Origin: Miscanthus floridulus
Taxonomy: Eukaryota; Streptophyta; Magnoliopsida; Poales; Poaceae
Assembly (NCBI RefSeq): GCF_019320115.1
Contig: NC_089581.1
Coordinates: forward strand, 13,301,152-13,365,151
Direction: 5' to 3'
DNA length: 64,000 bases
Below are positions 44,844-56,479 of this stretch, piece after piece. The stretch's first letter is position 1; each line of letters starts with the position of its first letter. Position numbers and translations under genes: made by a program. The notes beneath the pieces are model-generated. The model made no database searches. It had not been told where the DNA came from and saw only the letters and a list, made by a program, of their open reading frames with translations.

Positions 44844-44852
44844 GCTATAAAA
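44844..44852 (+). promoter_or_regulatory. TATA box directly after the subterminal array
   Basis: CTATAAAAG starts 11 bases after the last palindrome (ends 44833) and lies upstream of a CACC-rich presumed leader exon (44880-45110). Confidence 0.55.
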
Positions 44853-46263
44853 GTGGCACGGGTTGAAATTATCCTAATTTATTTTAACCCCGCGCCAACC
44901 CCTCCCCCCGCGTCATCGGAGCACCACCCCATGTCGAGGCACCGCCCCACGCCGTCGACCGCCCCATGCCGGAGCACCACCCCACGTCGGAGCACCACCC
45001 CACGTCGGAGCACCACCCCACGCCGTCCACCGCCCCAAGCTGGAGCACTGCGCCGTCTGTCCCACCGCCGAGGCCTTTAGGAGCGCGCGGACAGCTGCTT
45101 TCCCACCCCCACGGTGAGTGCGTGGCCCACTGTCCGCTACGTGTCTGATGAAATGTCCCACAGCTGCTTACTTGAATTAGTTTGATCATGCAGTGTGTGC
45201 TGTCATACAGTTTGATCATGCTGCTGTGAATGCTAGAACCTAGGTTTGCCACAAAGTGTGTGCTGTCTGTTTCTTTGTGTTTCTAGACGCATTGCTAGTA
45301 AGTAGTACATTGTTACTTAGTAACATGTTGCTCAGCTCTATTCATTAGTATACTGATAAGAACAAAAGCGTAATTTTATTTTTGGTTACTAGGATAAACA
45401 TAGCAGGGACTCGTAATACTTGACAGAAATTGCTCTCTGAACGTTAATGGTAGCTTGTTTTTGAAGTACTTGCATTTTCTCTGTGAAACAAACTTACGTT
45501 TTATCTGTGAAACCATCTTGTGCATCATTGGAGCTTGGCCGGATACATATGTGAAACCAATGGCTGGCCTCACCTCGTAGCTTGCAATTGCAACTGCGCT
45601 CCCATCAGACAAATACTCAATGTTTTTGGAATTGTGCCACCGATGCTCAATGTTTTTTGATGTGAGGATGGAGTATATATACTTTAGACCTATAGAACTA
45701 ATATATGTCCAAACTTATCATGGAATTCTCCATGCTATCAGCATAAAGATGCATAATTATTAACTTATGCAAGATTACAAGTAATACATAGTTATGTAGC
45801 CTTGTGCATTAAATTGGGAATATTTTCCAATAGTCCTATCTTATTATGAGTTTTTGCATGTCACTTTCCTAGGATAGTATGAGATGCATATTTGCCCCTA
45901 TCAACCATGTAAGTTTTAGATCAAAGTATCACTAATTTGGAAAGATGCTTACCTGCACTGATACTTATGAAAGAACCTCGCGTCGATGGTTAGGGGATTT
46001 ATAGTGAGACTGAAGACTCTAAGACATCTTTAGGAGTATATCCAAAAGTCTTAAACTGTCTCTCTAAATCATCATTTGGTTTTAAACAAATAAAGAATAT
46101 TCTTTATATCTTTCCTACATCTAACAACTATTACTAAGGCACGTGAATAGCTGTTTTCCAAACACTCATATCTATGCAATGGTTGTGTGTTATTCATAAA
46201 TATATTAAATTTTATAAGAATACATCATGTTTGAATGACAACCTAATTTACTTAAATATACAG
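44853..46263 (+). other. Leader exon(s) and introns of the second CACTA-A gene
   Basis: 44925-45030 holds an 18-bp tandem repeat (gagcaccaccccacgtcg). It is followed by a 'ggtgagtg' donor-like site at 45113 and a long AT-rich, intron-like stretch. No other coding was found. Confidence 0.4.
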
Positions 46264-46551
46264 GCAACCATGGCATGATATGTAGTGCATGTTGGTCACA
46301 TGCCTAGGATTTATCATACCTAGGAAGATTCTTATGCTCAAGTCAATCGCTACCCTGGTAATTTACATAAAAAATACAACACAGAAGCTGAAGCTTTGAG
46401 GGCCTACTATAGTCATCTGGCCTACCTTACAAACCATGGGAAACTGGCCTACTATGGTCCAATGAATGCAAACTATGGCCATCCGCTGGCACTGGAGAAC
46501 GAAGAGAAGCCACCTGCTGGAGACGTGAAGATTAGGAGAAATGCTCCTTGA
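46264..46551 (+). pseudogene. Exon with RNase H1 N-terminal (caulimovirus-VI type) domain
   Basis: After an AG acceptor at 46262-46263 the frame reads YVVHVGHMPRIYHT, stop, EDSYAQVNRYPGNLHKKYNTEAEALRAYY in separate blocks. This is the pattern of the small RNA/DNA-hybrid binding domain at the N-terminus of RNase H1 and of caulimovirus protein VI (PF01693 type). Two positions where the family has Trp are now stops (TGA 46276, TAG 46321), each one G-to-A change away. The exon ends at TGA 46549-46551. It is more likely a host RNase H1-like capture than a viral remnant, since no other viral gene is near. Confidence 0.6.
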
Positions 46552-46790
46552 TCTTGGAAAGATGTCATGCTTTTTATTTATGGCTATGGTCATTGCTTTT
46601 CTTATTTGGAAGTTGATGTAGGCTTAGTTTCATAGAACAGTAGGTGGACTTTGTTGTATGTGGTCAATCAAACAATGAATTTGTTCTAGGTGAACATATG
46701 CTATTATTTAACTTTGTTGTATGTGAACTTATTATTAGACTTTGCATTAAACATATTATATATATATGAACATATGTTATTAGTAGTTGT
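46552..46790 (+). other. Intron-like spacer
   Basis: AT-rich, no coding. Confidence 0.35.
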
Positions 46791-46796
46791 TCATGG

Positions 46797-49129
46797 CCAA
46801 AACTAACCATGATCGTGTCACAGCCATGACTCATCGTCGCCTATTACCCCATCACCGAAGAACAGATTAGCAACAAGAAGCAGCTGATATCGCTGGGATG
46901 GAAGAGCCGCATGATCCGACAAACGGTGATGGTGTCAATTAGGTCGGTGAGAACGAGCAGCCATGGACCCCGTTCGGCCTGCTCGATCTGGGTAAAAATG
47001 ACCAAGATGGCTAGATAACTTTGGTATCATATAACTATGTATCCACACACCCTAATCAATTGAGAGGGTCATAGCTTACTTGGTGTCTCTAGCAGGAGCC
47101 TCCGTCGGCCGAGGAGCTAGAGGGTTCAGGTAGCAGGAAGGCCAGATCCAAGCGAGGCGTGTCAAAGATTTCTGTTGGTAGGAATGCACACTAGCACATT
47201 ACTGAGTTCGATGAATTCAGGGATCCACTCTCACCGCCTATAGCTTTGACCAAATATAAGACTATCCTCGGGTTACTTGTTAGGGACTTCATCCCGATTA
47301 GGTACAGGAAGTGGATTAGGAAAGATGATGACCCGTGGAAGGTTCCCGAAAGTAAGAAGGATTACATATGGGATGTCAAGATCCTAGAGTATTTCACTTT
47401 CCCAACCGAGTATGATAGGGAGTTAGTCAAGAAAAAAGCAAAAGAAATCATGGGGACATGCTTTAAGAATTTCAAGGGGACATTGTGCAAGAATTTTGTC
47501 CTCCAAAATAAAGAGCCAGATTTCGATGGTGGATAGTTTAGCAAGCAGAAGGACTTCTAGCAGCATTTCAAGGAATATAGGTTATCCGAGGAGTACTTAG
47601 CACTAAGCAAAAAGAATAAGGAGAACTCACAGAAAGCGATGAATCCTCATAATCTCGGCTCTCGTGGCTATGCCAAAAAGATGATAGAATTTGAAGTAGA
47701 ACTTCAAAAGATGAATCGCCTTGCTGAGGAAGACGTTCAGGTTGAGACAACCGATTGAGAGCCTAGATCGGTATTATACTGTATGAGGAGGAATGTACGA
47801 CACGCCGAGGATAGGAGCTTTAGCTCCACAAATGAACCCATGAGCGAACTCATCCAGAGGATCTCCTAGGTAACTGAGGAGGTGAGGTAAGGGACTCACA
47901 CTTCTAATAGGGAGAAAGATGTGCTCACCCAAGCACTCAGAACCAAGGAGCACCCTGGTCGCACTAGAGGAACCGATGTTGTTCCTTGGAAACTAGCATT
48001 TCCCTAAGAATCTAACACTTACCGGAGCTGCTCGAGGGGTAGAGCGGAACAGGAGGCAGAGTATTTGAGGCGACTAAAAGAGATAGAAGACAGAATAGAA
48101 GCACGGATTGAGATGACTATTGAAGCGCGAGTCGAGCAAATTTTACTGTCCAAGGGGTCAGGAGTACCACAAAACCCTACTCCTACTGCCTTTAGCCCAT
48201 AGTTTAGGGGTCACAGCAGCTGCGGATTGACCCCACTCGACAAAGAAGAGGCAAATGTGCCTCATTCGATGGACGGCATCACTAAACCCATCAATGTCAA
48301 GTTGTACATCCATCAGGAATGGACAAAGGATAAGGTGGCGCTTGGCCAGGCCTAGCCTATGGGAGACGGGACAATTAATGGCCGCCCAATTCCATAGGGG
48401 TATGCTCACGTCATCATTGACAGAATACTTGATAAGAAGTTTAACAAGATACCCATTGAATACCCCATAGCGGAAGACAGGCCGAAACTTGGTAAAAAAG
48501 GCTCTCAAGTGGCCTAGCGTAATGCGAGTCTTCGCCCACCCACAATGATCACTCACCATCTCCTAACAGAGATCACTCCCCTCCTCATCCAAAGCCATCA
48601 CCCCCGAGAAAACAGAGGTCTCCTTCTATCCCTCCACGTCCGACTCCATCTTCATCAGCCCCGAGAAAAGAGATAGAATTCTCATCGTCATTCTCCTCCT
48701 CCTCCATCTTCATCAGCATCGGGAAAATAGAATTCTCATCGTCATTCTCCTCCTCCTCCACTTCAGCCCAAAACAAGATCAAGGACATCCTCGCAGTCGT
48801 AGAAAAGGTCCTTAGATTCGGTCGCTAAAGCTCCCAAAGTAGACGAATAGAAAAGAAAAAGGTTGTTCAGTGGCAGTGTTACCACCTTGATGAAAGAAAA
48901 TTTTACAGCACACATCTCGAAGGAAGATTGTGTTAGTTTCTTCAATCTATGTGCCTCACTGCCTTTGTTTTTGTTGAAGTCTGAATTCGAAAGACAAACA
49001 CAGAATAAATATGCTACAACAAGAGACAAAGAAATACACAATAAAGATTTAAAGAACATACAGAAGTACGTCAAAGATAACCCAGGATTAACCATAGAAG
49101 AGGCCGCGACCATCTATTATGATGTATAA
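46797..49129 (+). pseudogene. CACTA-A second ORF (TNPA-position), N-terminal part
   Basis: A mostly continuous frame runs from the Arg/Gln-rich start (46797-47190) through a conserved-looking block (MTKYKTILGLLVRDFIPIRY, from 47246; then DDPWKVPESKKDYIWDVKILEYFTFP), a coiled-coil stretch with alternating Glu/Arg (48045-48150), and a Ser/Pro/His-rich linker (48560-48780) to TTLMKENFTAH at about 48880. Stops are frequent (for example TAG 47534, TAG about 47558, TGA 47756, TAG about 47867). In CACTA elements this position encodes the DNA-binding partner (TNPA) or a fusion of it with a protease, which continues in the next entry. Confidence 0.6.
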
Positions 49130-49147
49130 GGGACGGTAACACCGGCA

Positions 49148-50325
49148 ATGAAGTATGAAAGGAGCAATCTTTTGATTCCCGATCATGAGTATAAAAATCT
49201 GACAACATATATGCGCCAGTTACATGAATATTACATGGCCCAAGCAACAGAGACAGACGACTTTGGTTTTGAGGTTATTATTCGTTCGCCACATGTTTTC
49301 CATTATCCTGAAGAAGAGAAGTTCAATGTCGAGTGGAAGTGCTTGTTCTAGCTATACCAGAAATGCTCTCTCGATGTTCAAATGTTGATGCTGTGGACTA
49401 TGTAAGTACCCTACACGCACGATATTACAATTAACTACTCTTTCAAAACACAAATCATTAACTTTTGAGCACTTCCCATGATTTTTATGTAGGTGTATAG
49501 CAAAATTTTGCATTCTAAAAAGCAAATGGGATTACATAGGTTTCTTAGACCCCTTGCGAGTCAATGAGAGGACATATCTAGGCCTCCATGGATGTGACGT
49601 GGAAGACCTGAAACAAAGATTGATTGTTGTTTTCGACGAATTCACGATGAAGAACAAAACCCATATACTTCTAGCCTACAACTGCGAGTATGTGTTCTCG
49701 GCTTTTAATTTTATTCTTCTTTTTTCGTTAAGATTATTCGATAATTAGAATTCTGTGATTGCAGCAACCATTTCATCTTCATTTGTGTTAATCTTGCCAA
49801 AAATCTGATCGAGATGTGGGACTCGAAGAAAAAACAATTTCATCATCTGGAGGCACCGGTGGCGGTGCTGAATTAGTAAGCGATCCTAATAATATATTAT
49901 TTTCTAATCACACATACTGTTTTCTAATGTTTCTCCTTTTAATGTTGCTCAGTGTCCAAAGAAGACATATTGGTGGGAAGCCAGTCCCATTCAAGGTTGT
50001 CGAAATGAAGGGAAAGTACCTATCTCAGCCGGCGGGAAACAATGAATGCGAGTTTTATGTAATGTGGGCAATGCTTCGCTACATCAGCGGGAAATCGGAA
50101 GAAGCCGATAAGTTGGTGTGTATAATCCTCATTTTATTTATGTCTGTTAATAATTCAACAAAATAATTTACTGTTCCTATTTGGATATCATTTTTTTAAC
50201 GACAGCGCAAGAAATATAACCACGAAAGGCTGTTAGACATGGAGATCATCGCACTACAATTGGAGCTGGTAAAATTCATCTTAGCCGAGGTATTGAAAAA
50301 AGATGGAGTATTTTTTATTGCATAA
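49148..50325 (+). pseudogene. CACTA-A Ulp1-like (C48) cysteine protease exons
   Basis: The exons lie at about 49148-49351, 49494-49688 (DYIGFLDPLRVNERTYLG), 49765-49876 (NHFIFICVNLAKNLIEMWDSKK), about 49969-50115 (PFKVVEMKGKYLSQPAGNNECEFYVMWAMLRY) and 50208-50325, separated by GT...AG introns. The catalytic residues of the Ulp1/SENP fold are visible: His codon 49769-49771, Asp 49821-49823, Cys 50047-50049 within NNECEFYVM, where family members usually have a Gly after the Cys. Ulp1 proteases remove SUMO or related modifiers. In transposons their target is unknown. The 3' exons lack stops at the expected places better than the 5' part does. Confidence 0.7.
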
Positions 50326-50589
50326 TTCGTGAAGTACAAGGACTAGTATGGTTCAGAGCGGCTCGCTAGATTATTGTAAGAAGTCCGAGAAGCATGTGTA
50401 AAGTCCAAGAATATTTCTTTTTTTATTTTGAGGGATCGAGATGTGGATAAGAACATTTGAATTGTAACTGTAACATTTGTAATGTTTAATATTGATGTAC
50501 CTGTCGTCTACGTAGCGTATATAAAGCGAAACCCGATTCCACAAAAAATATAAATTAAAATCAATTATAAAACAATAAATTGCGAACGT

Positions 50590-50950
50590 GACATCACTGT
50601 CAGTTAGCAACAAAATCGGCAGTGATAGCACTGCCAGCTTGAGCCACAAACCGGCAGCGTTGGCTTAGCCATCACTGCCGGTTCTTGTCACAAACCGGCA
50701 GTGATTCTTACTACAACACTGCCGGTTGAAACACAAACCGACGGTGTTGTTGGAGCTGAGCTCTACCGGGTGGTCTTATAAACCGGTAGTGTTGATGGAA
50801 ATAAACACTGCCGGTTGTGTAAAAAACCGACAGTGAAGTTGAAGAACACTGTCGGTTTATAGGAACCGACAGTGATAGCTTACCCTCACTGTCGGTATGG
50901 TTGTGCCGGTTCAAAATCCGGCAGTGATGGGGTATTTTGAACCGGTAGTG
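50590..50950. repeat. CACTA-A right-end subterminal array and terminus
   Basis: About ten alternating CACTG(C/T)CGGTT and AACCGGCAGTG-type words end at GTAGTG (50945-50950), i.e. CACTAC read inward. Presumed transposase binding sites. Confidence 0.85.
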
Positions 50951-51700
50951 ATGGAGTATTCTGACGTATTGTGTGGCTAGGGCTCCCCTCGTGTGCCCTT
51001 AAATCCGGTTTGATCCGCTTCTTTTTTCATCTGAAACAATGTTTTTCTCTCACAAATTCCTCTAGATTTCTCCAGATTTCTCCAGAATTCCTCCAAACGA
51101 ACGGGGCCTAGATCTATATGTGGACCCTACGTCAAAAGTTAAACCCTAGAATTAAATTCCGTGTTCACACTTTTTTTTTTTTGGTTGAAACTAACTAAAA
51201 TTTGTTTTAGATCATCCAATATAGCATTATATACTTTGTGCATATTATTGTAGTATAATAAGATCAACATATGGGTCCCATATATATTTCACATTGGAAA
51301 ACCGAAGCTAAAACGAACGTTGTATTATCTGATCCACCCATTTGTACTAGTAGATGTTTGATCGAGCTCACTCCGGCCGCTTCTTCTCCACTGCCGGCAT
51401 GCTTTCCGGCTTCCTCGAGGCGCGGAGGAGATCCTGACCAAAAAAAAGGAAAATAAATTGTCCACTCGCACATGGGTTGGTGATCTGTTGCAGCAATCCT
51501 CCCAATTCCTTAAATAAAAAGTAATATATTGTGGCAACCTCAAAACTATCTCATTGGGGGAGTTCTATAGTAAGCTGCAGAGGGATTGATCAGGGGTCAG
51601 TGTCTGAATTTGCATTTTGAAAACAAATATGCAGCTTGAACTTGAACAGAATTTAGCCAGGCAAGCTCCATCTCGAAACTATGCAGAACTAGCACGTATG
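50951..51700. other. Low-complexity-free intergenic DNA
   Basis: No coding or repeat that I can support. Small overlapping frames at 51264-51543 have no recognisable content. Confidence 0.4.
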
Positions 51701-51704
51701 TGAT

Positions 51705-52460
51705 ATGTGCATGACATTTCAGAAACAGTTAGCTTGGCATGTGCATGGATCAGAGGTCTCGAAGGCCAACAGATGAACCAGACCAACCACTTTTGTTGGA
51801 ATAGGTGGTGTCTCGAAGGCCAACAGATGAACCAGACCAACCACGCCTTTTGTTGGAATCGGTGGTGACCACAGCTTGGCATGTGCATGGACCAACCACG
51901 TCTTTTGTTGGAATCGGTGGTGACCACCGAGTTTACGATCTAACGAGCCTGCGCTTCCACAGGTCCCAGGTCCCAGGTCCACCAGAGCTACAACATATAA
52001 GGTCTTAGGCCTTCCCAACCCAAAAGACTAGCATGATAGGTGGGGGTTTTTTTCGCCTTATATGTTGTGCTCTCCACCATCGCTACACGATGTGGGACTA
52101 AATCCCAACAATCTCCCCTTTAGTCACACATCGGGGTGCCCCCGCCATATGTGACGCTCGAGATTTTTTATCGGGTTTAGCTTTTTTTACCATGGACTCA
52201 TGGTATCAATTGTTGGAACCGATGGTGACCACCGAGTTCACGGTCTTGGAGCTGGCCAGCAGCCGGCCCGGCTCGTTTCTACGAGCCTGCGCTCCGACAG
52301 GTCACAGGTCCACCGGAGCTGCAACATATAAGGCATTGGGCCTTTCCAACCCAAAAGACTAGTCTGATATGTGGGGGCTTCTTCCACCTTATATGTTATG
52401 CTCCTCCACCATTGCTACGGTGATCACTATCGGTTCCAACAATTGGTATCATAAACCCAT
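51705..52460. mobile_element. Mosaic of small LTR-like retroelement pieces
   Basis: Two related LTR-like units are present: one beginning TGTTGGAATCGGTGGTGACC (51907) and ending 'ggactaaatcccaaca' (about 52108), the other 52213-52440 with perfect 13-bp terminal inverted repeats TGTTGGAACCGAT / ATCGGTTCCAACA. Both share 'acaacatataaggc' and 'cccaacccaaaagacta'. The second unit is followed by ATTGGTATCATAAACCC, close to a Met-tRNA primer site, and preceded by a related stretch in inverted orientation. 51720-51905 is shuffled duplicate DNA. It is probably a non-autonomous TRIM-like element with rearranged copies. Confidence 0.55.
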
Positions 52461-54427
52461 GATGAAAAAAAAAGCTAAACCCGATACCTTTGTGATGTCA
52501 AGATCGAAGTGCCCAGCCTTTTTGGGTTCCATGTCTCAGGCATCCGGCAAAGGAGCACAGCACAAGGGCCCATGCAGGAACAGCTGCTTGTGTGGGCCGT
52601 CTCTTTCCTGATCAAAGCGGTCGAATGCCCCATTGACACCGGGCCTGCCTGGCCATCCTCTGTGCATCGATCCATCCGGCGCTCTCGGGACTCGGGCGCT
52701 GCGCTTTGCGAGGGGCCGACGGCTACAAGACGCATGTTCCATGGCGCTTTTGCTGGCTGTGCAACTTTTATGGTGGTCTCTGGAATGTGTATGCCCTTTT
52801 GATTTTGAACACTGCTGAGCATGATTGTGCATGTAGATCATGTGTATGGATAGGTCTGAAATGCGCTTTCGGTTTTTGACCAGACTGCTGTTTTTTTTTT
52901 CCAGCATGATGCCCAGTTTGATAAAATGGCAGTGCTTGTCTATTTTTTCCCCAATATGGTTGGTTTCTGTGTTTATTTTCATGATTTCATCTCCAACAAG
53001 AACACATACTGGCATACTGCAGCAACATAACTTTGTCTTTTTGAACTTCCATTTTCCCTCTTGTCCAATGAGGCTACGAGTGTGGCTGCTTTAAGGAACA
53101 TTCTGAGGTCAAGAAAGAAGCTCTTGGTAAGCTTTACTGAAAAGAAAGGAAACAGCAGAAGTGTGGCGTGGGGAGAAAAAAGAGAGCATACCAATGTCTG
53201 ATGGTACTTGATAGGGAGAATAGTTAATCTCTTCCTGCCCAACCAATGAGCATCAGAGCTCATGGCTAATTTCTGAAATTTGACAATCAACATACACAAA
53301 ACTACCATTTTTTCTCCTCATGCTTTATTATAAGCATGAACAAGGACTTGCTCTTACAAGTACTTCTAATGCAATGAGGGGTGGATAGTAGGAGAAGCAA
53401 AAGAAGCCTTGCCAACGTAGCATCAAAGCCATCAGGTTTATATTATGACTCAAGAAGGACACATCAGTAATTAAGAAACTATTATTCTCACCCTGGTTCC
53501 TGACCCATTTTCATGATGATCCCTAACGGCACGAGCACGATAGACTTGGCGCAAGGCACGAGTGGAATGTTAGGGTTTTACAAGGCATGATGAGGTCACA
53601 CGCTGCTCATGTGATGGACGGAACTCATGGAAGGCTGGCTGGCTTGGTGCTTTGTTTAATAGAACCTGCTGCGGGCAATTAAGTTACTGGAACCAATGCG
53701 CTTTCCGGGAAAGTTCAGCAATGAATTTAAGTGCCTAGGCTTAGCTCCTGGATTGCTGCCAAGCATGCTTCACTCTTATCATTCCTACCATTTTAGTTCT
53801 GCCGCTATGTCGCAGCTAGTATCATCAGGTGCGTCCTAATAAGCTGATGGACTTTTCCAAAGGCATCTATCCTACTTACTGCTTTGACGTTTTTACATTT
53901 TTAACTGGGCTCTTTTTAACTAGTACTTGGTATAAGTGTAACAATCTACCCTTCTTCTTTGTCTCGAACAATAGCACTTCCGGATTAGTCCATTTCAGCC
54001 TTTCAGAATCCATGTGTTAGAGTCTTACAGAGATGGTGTCAATGCAATGCTGCATATGCTGTGACACTGTCAGCACTTCAGTAGTAGGGGTATATGATAT
54101 GGTGTAACTCATCGTGAGATGCCAAATTAAATGAAGCCACTACCACTAAGTTTTGGAGTGTCACCACTAGTCTATCCCAAACTGAAACTAGTGCATTGCT
54201 TAATTTGTTGAAGCTCTACTGCCTTTTCAGCGACCGGTCGAGCAAGCTTGTCCAGAGATGGCGATTCCAAGTTCTAGTAATAACTCCATAGCGGCGGAAC
54301 TATGCGTGCAAGCTCGTGCATGATGAACGGCGCACTGAATTCATGAGATAGCAGCACGTAAAAAGCGAGGGAGCCTTTCGTGCCCGGCTATTGCGTGCCA
54401 AAGTGACTACTTGTTTCCTCGCAAAGG
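52461..54427. other. Intergenic, apparently low-copy DNA
   Basis: Frames on both strands between 52475 and 53015 overlap each other and show no domain or codon regularity. Nothing else is recognised. The base composition and lack of repeats suggest the edge of gene space. Confidence 0.4.
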
Positions 54428-54430
54428 GAT
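54428..54430. repeat. CACTA-B target-site duplication, left
   Basis: GAT, matched at 59599-59601; three bases is the CACTA signature. Confidence 0.85.
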
Positions 54431-54444
54431 CACTGGTAGAGAAC

Positions 54445-54670
54445 CGAGCTTTACTCCCGGTGGGGAACCCCCTCTAGTCCCGATTCCCCACCCGGGAGCA
54501 AGCATCCGGGACTAAAGGGGGGTCCTTTAGTCCCGGGTCAGGAACCGGAACTAAAGGAGGACCTTTAGTCCCGGTGGGTAACACCAACCGGGACTAAAGG
54601 TGCCTCCTAACATGCCACGATGGCCGGCACCTTTAATCCCGGTTGGTAATACGAACCGGGACTAAAGGTT
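54445..54670. repeat. CACTA-B left subterminal array
   Basis: At least six copies in both orientations of CCTTTAGTCCCGG(TT). Confidence 0.88.
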
Positions 54671-54822
54671 TTTTTCTTTTTTCTTTTCTTTTCATTTTTT
54701 TGTTTTCTTTTCAAAATAGGTTTTCGAAGTCGTATTGTACGCTGCTAATTATACATTTATACGCGCATATAGTATGTTTCGGTTCAAGCACAATGAACGT
54801 ATTAAATCACACAATTCAAGCA

Positions 54823-54905
54823 TAGAAATATATATATATATATGCATGCATGCATCATATATATATTTACATACATGCATGCATATGTGTATTTTACATT
54901 ATATT
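54823..54905. repeat. TA / TGCA microsatellite
   Basis: Runs of (TA)n and (TGCA)n inside CACTA-B. Confidence 0.75.
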
Positions 54906-54989
54906 ATTTCATGTGCATATATTACAAAAGATTGCATTATAGTTGTTGTGACATAACAAGTTTTTTCTCATCCTCTAGCTTGGCTTCAA

Positions 54990-56444
54990 TGGCAGTGTTG
55001 GGTCGAAGTAGAACTCGCCCTTGGAATCGATGACCTGCTCATTAAAAAATTCGGCTATAGACTCTTGAATTGCTTTGATTTGGTCTTGCCGTATGACCTT
55101 TTCCTCCAACCATCGAGTCTACAGGTTTGAATTAAAGGAAAATAAATTAATATATGTACATATATATATAAAGACATAGTAACACAATCAATAATAATAA
55201 TTAAATGAATATATAGTGTATTTTTAACGTACTTTGAGTCTCTGTGTAGGAGTTCTTTGGGAGAGCACCTTGATAAACTTGCAAATATAGTAACCACAGT
55301 AGTTGTTCCCCTGTTCCTGCCTCAGACACCACTTTACGAGAAAAAGATTTGTCATCCAATCTGGTGATCCGGTGAAAGCTATATGTTTAATTAATAAAGA
55401 TGATGCGATTCAGGGGACTTACTTTCAATGGGATTATATTCAGTGGCGCTTTGCATTTTTCCATGTGTTGCTTCTCAATAAAGGTTTTTCAAACACTGCC
55501 CAATAAAAAATTTGCCACGTCATCAGATATAGTTAATCATCATGTTTGTGTGTATATATAGTTGCTAGAGATCCCGAAATTACCTCTGGATAATATCTAT
55601 CATATCTTGGTAGTCTTGTTGTGGTTTTCTCATCGAGTCATAGATTATCAAGTGACTTTTCACCAGATCGATGTCCATCAATATCCAGTGATTGCTGCAT
55701 GTGTTTATAGGATATAACGCATAACACTCATTAATTAACTAGAATCAACATATGAGCCATTAAGGCTATGATCGACATGATTAACACTCACTTGAAGTTA
55801 TAGGGAAAGAGTATATCCTTCTTGTGGTGTTGGTTCACTAAGAAGTTCATGAGGTTATTCTCTGACTCAGACTTCCAATTAGTCATTGGAGTAATTGGGT
55901 CTTTGAATACTATATGGGGATCAACAAAACCAATTTCATTGCAGCCTTCCTTTCTGAGCTCTGTCATTGTAAATCTGCATATATATAGTACTTGTTAGGA
56001 TAATTTATATGCATATACACATATATGATGAGTTTAATAATAGATCGAAACAATTATTACTTACAGGCAATAGCAGCTAATGATAACTTTGTCCAGAGAG
56101 GTCAGGTGGCATAGTTGATGAAATTCTGCAAAGTCAACATACATAACATCATCGCCACGGAACCAATGTTCGTCTCTAATTCTGACACCAACGCAGAAGT
56201 CTCCACTGGTAGACGCCTGCATGTACCACTTGTTTAGCAGGTACATTTACGTCCCCAGATCAGATAAGGCTTGAGGGTTGTATAGACTCTGGCCTAGTAC
56301 AAATTTTTTCTTCCAAATATCAACCTCCGCCGCACTCTCAATGTTTCCATCACCAAACATCTGGTAAAGGTCGAGACCAGTCTCATCAAGAAATTCACCA
56401 AGGTGATCCAAATCGACATCCGGAGGTATGTTTGCCTGATGCAT
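54990..56444 (-). pseudogene. CACTA-B Ulp1-like (C48) protease gene part
   Basis: Minus-strand exons, in order: 56444-56247 (DETGLDLYQMFGDG), 56246-56061 (WYMQASTSGDFCVGVRIRDE), about 55980-55795 (ITPMTNWKSESENNLMNFL), about 55700-55585 (SNHWILMDIDLVKSHLIIYD), about 55330-55230 (QEQGNNYCGYYICKFIKVLS) and about 55130-54990 (ending DPTLPLKPS, stop). The Ulp1 triad is intact: His codon 55688-55690, Asp 55637-55639, Cys 55296-55298. The Cys context GNNYCGYY is a full family match. There are no frameshifts within the protease exons apart from one TAG-like break between the first two blocks. It is a SUMO-protease-like enzyme of unknown target. Confidence 0.72.
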
Positions 56445-56479
56445 TAATCCTAAATTCGAACCATATTCATTACCAACAA

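Larger units (their letters stand above)
37133..50950 (+). mobile_element. CACTA-A (En/Spm type), left end missing
   Basis: The right end is 50950: reading inward on the minus strand, CACTACCGGTTCAAAATA, followed by repeated CACTG(C/T)CGGTTT palindromes back to 50590. Inside, in one orientation, are a TNP2-type transposase, an unknown multi-exon gene, an RNase H1-N type exon and a second gene with a Ulp1-like protease. The left terminus is lost in the gap, so no target duplication can be matched. Internal subterminal-type arrays at 40570-41640 and 44090-44840 leave open that two related CACTA elements are nested or merged here. Confidence 0.72.

Noticed and set aside
46264..46551. Endogenous caulimovirus fragment
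   Set aside because: Only the small hybrid-binding domain is present, in an exon with splice sites inside CACTA-A. No capsid, movement or reverse transcriptase gene of that virus group is nearby, and the domain also occurs in RNase H1.
52475..53015. Frames of 97-159 codons on both strands
   Set aside because: They overlap each other, lack domains and codon regularity, and differ in start and end without splice logic.
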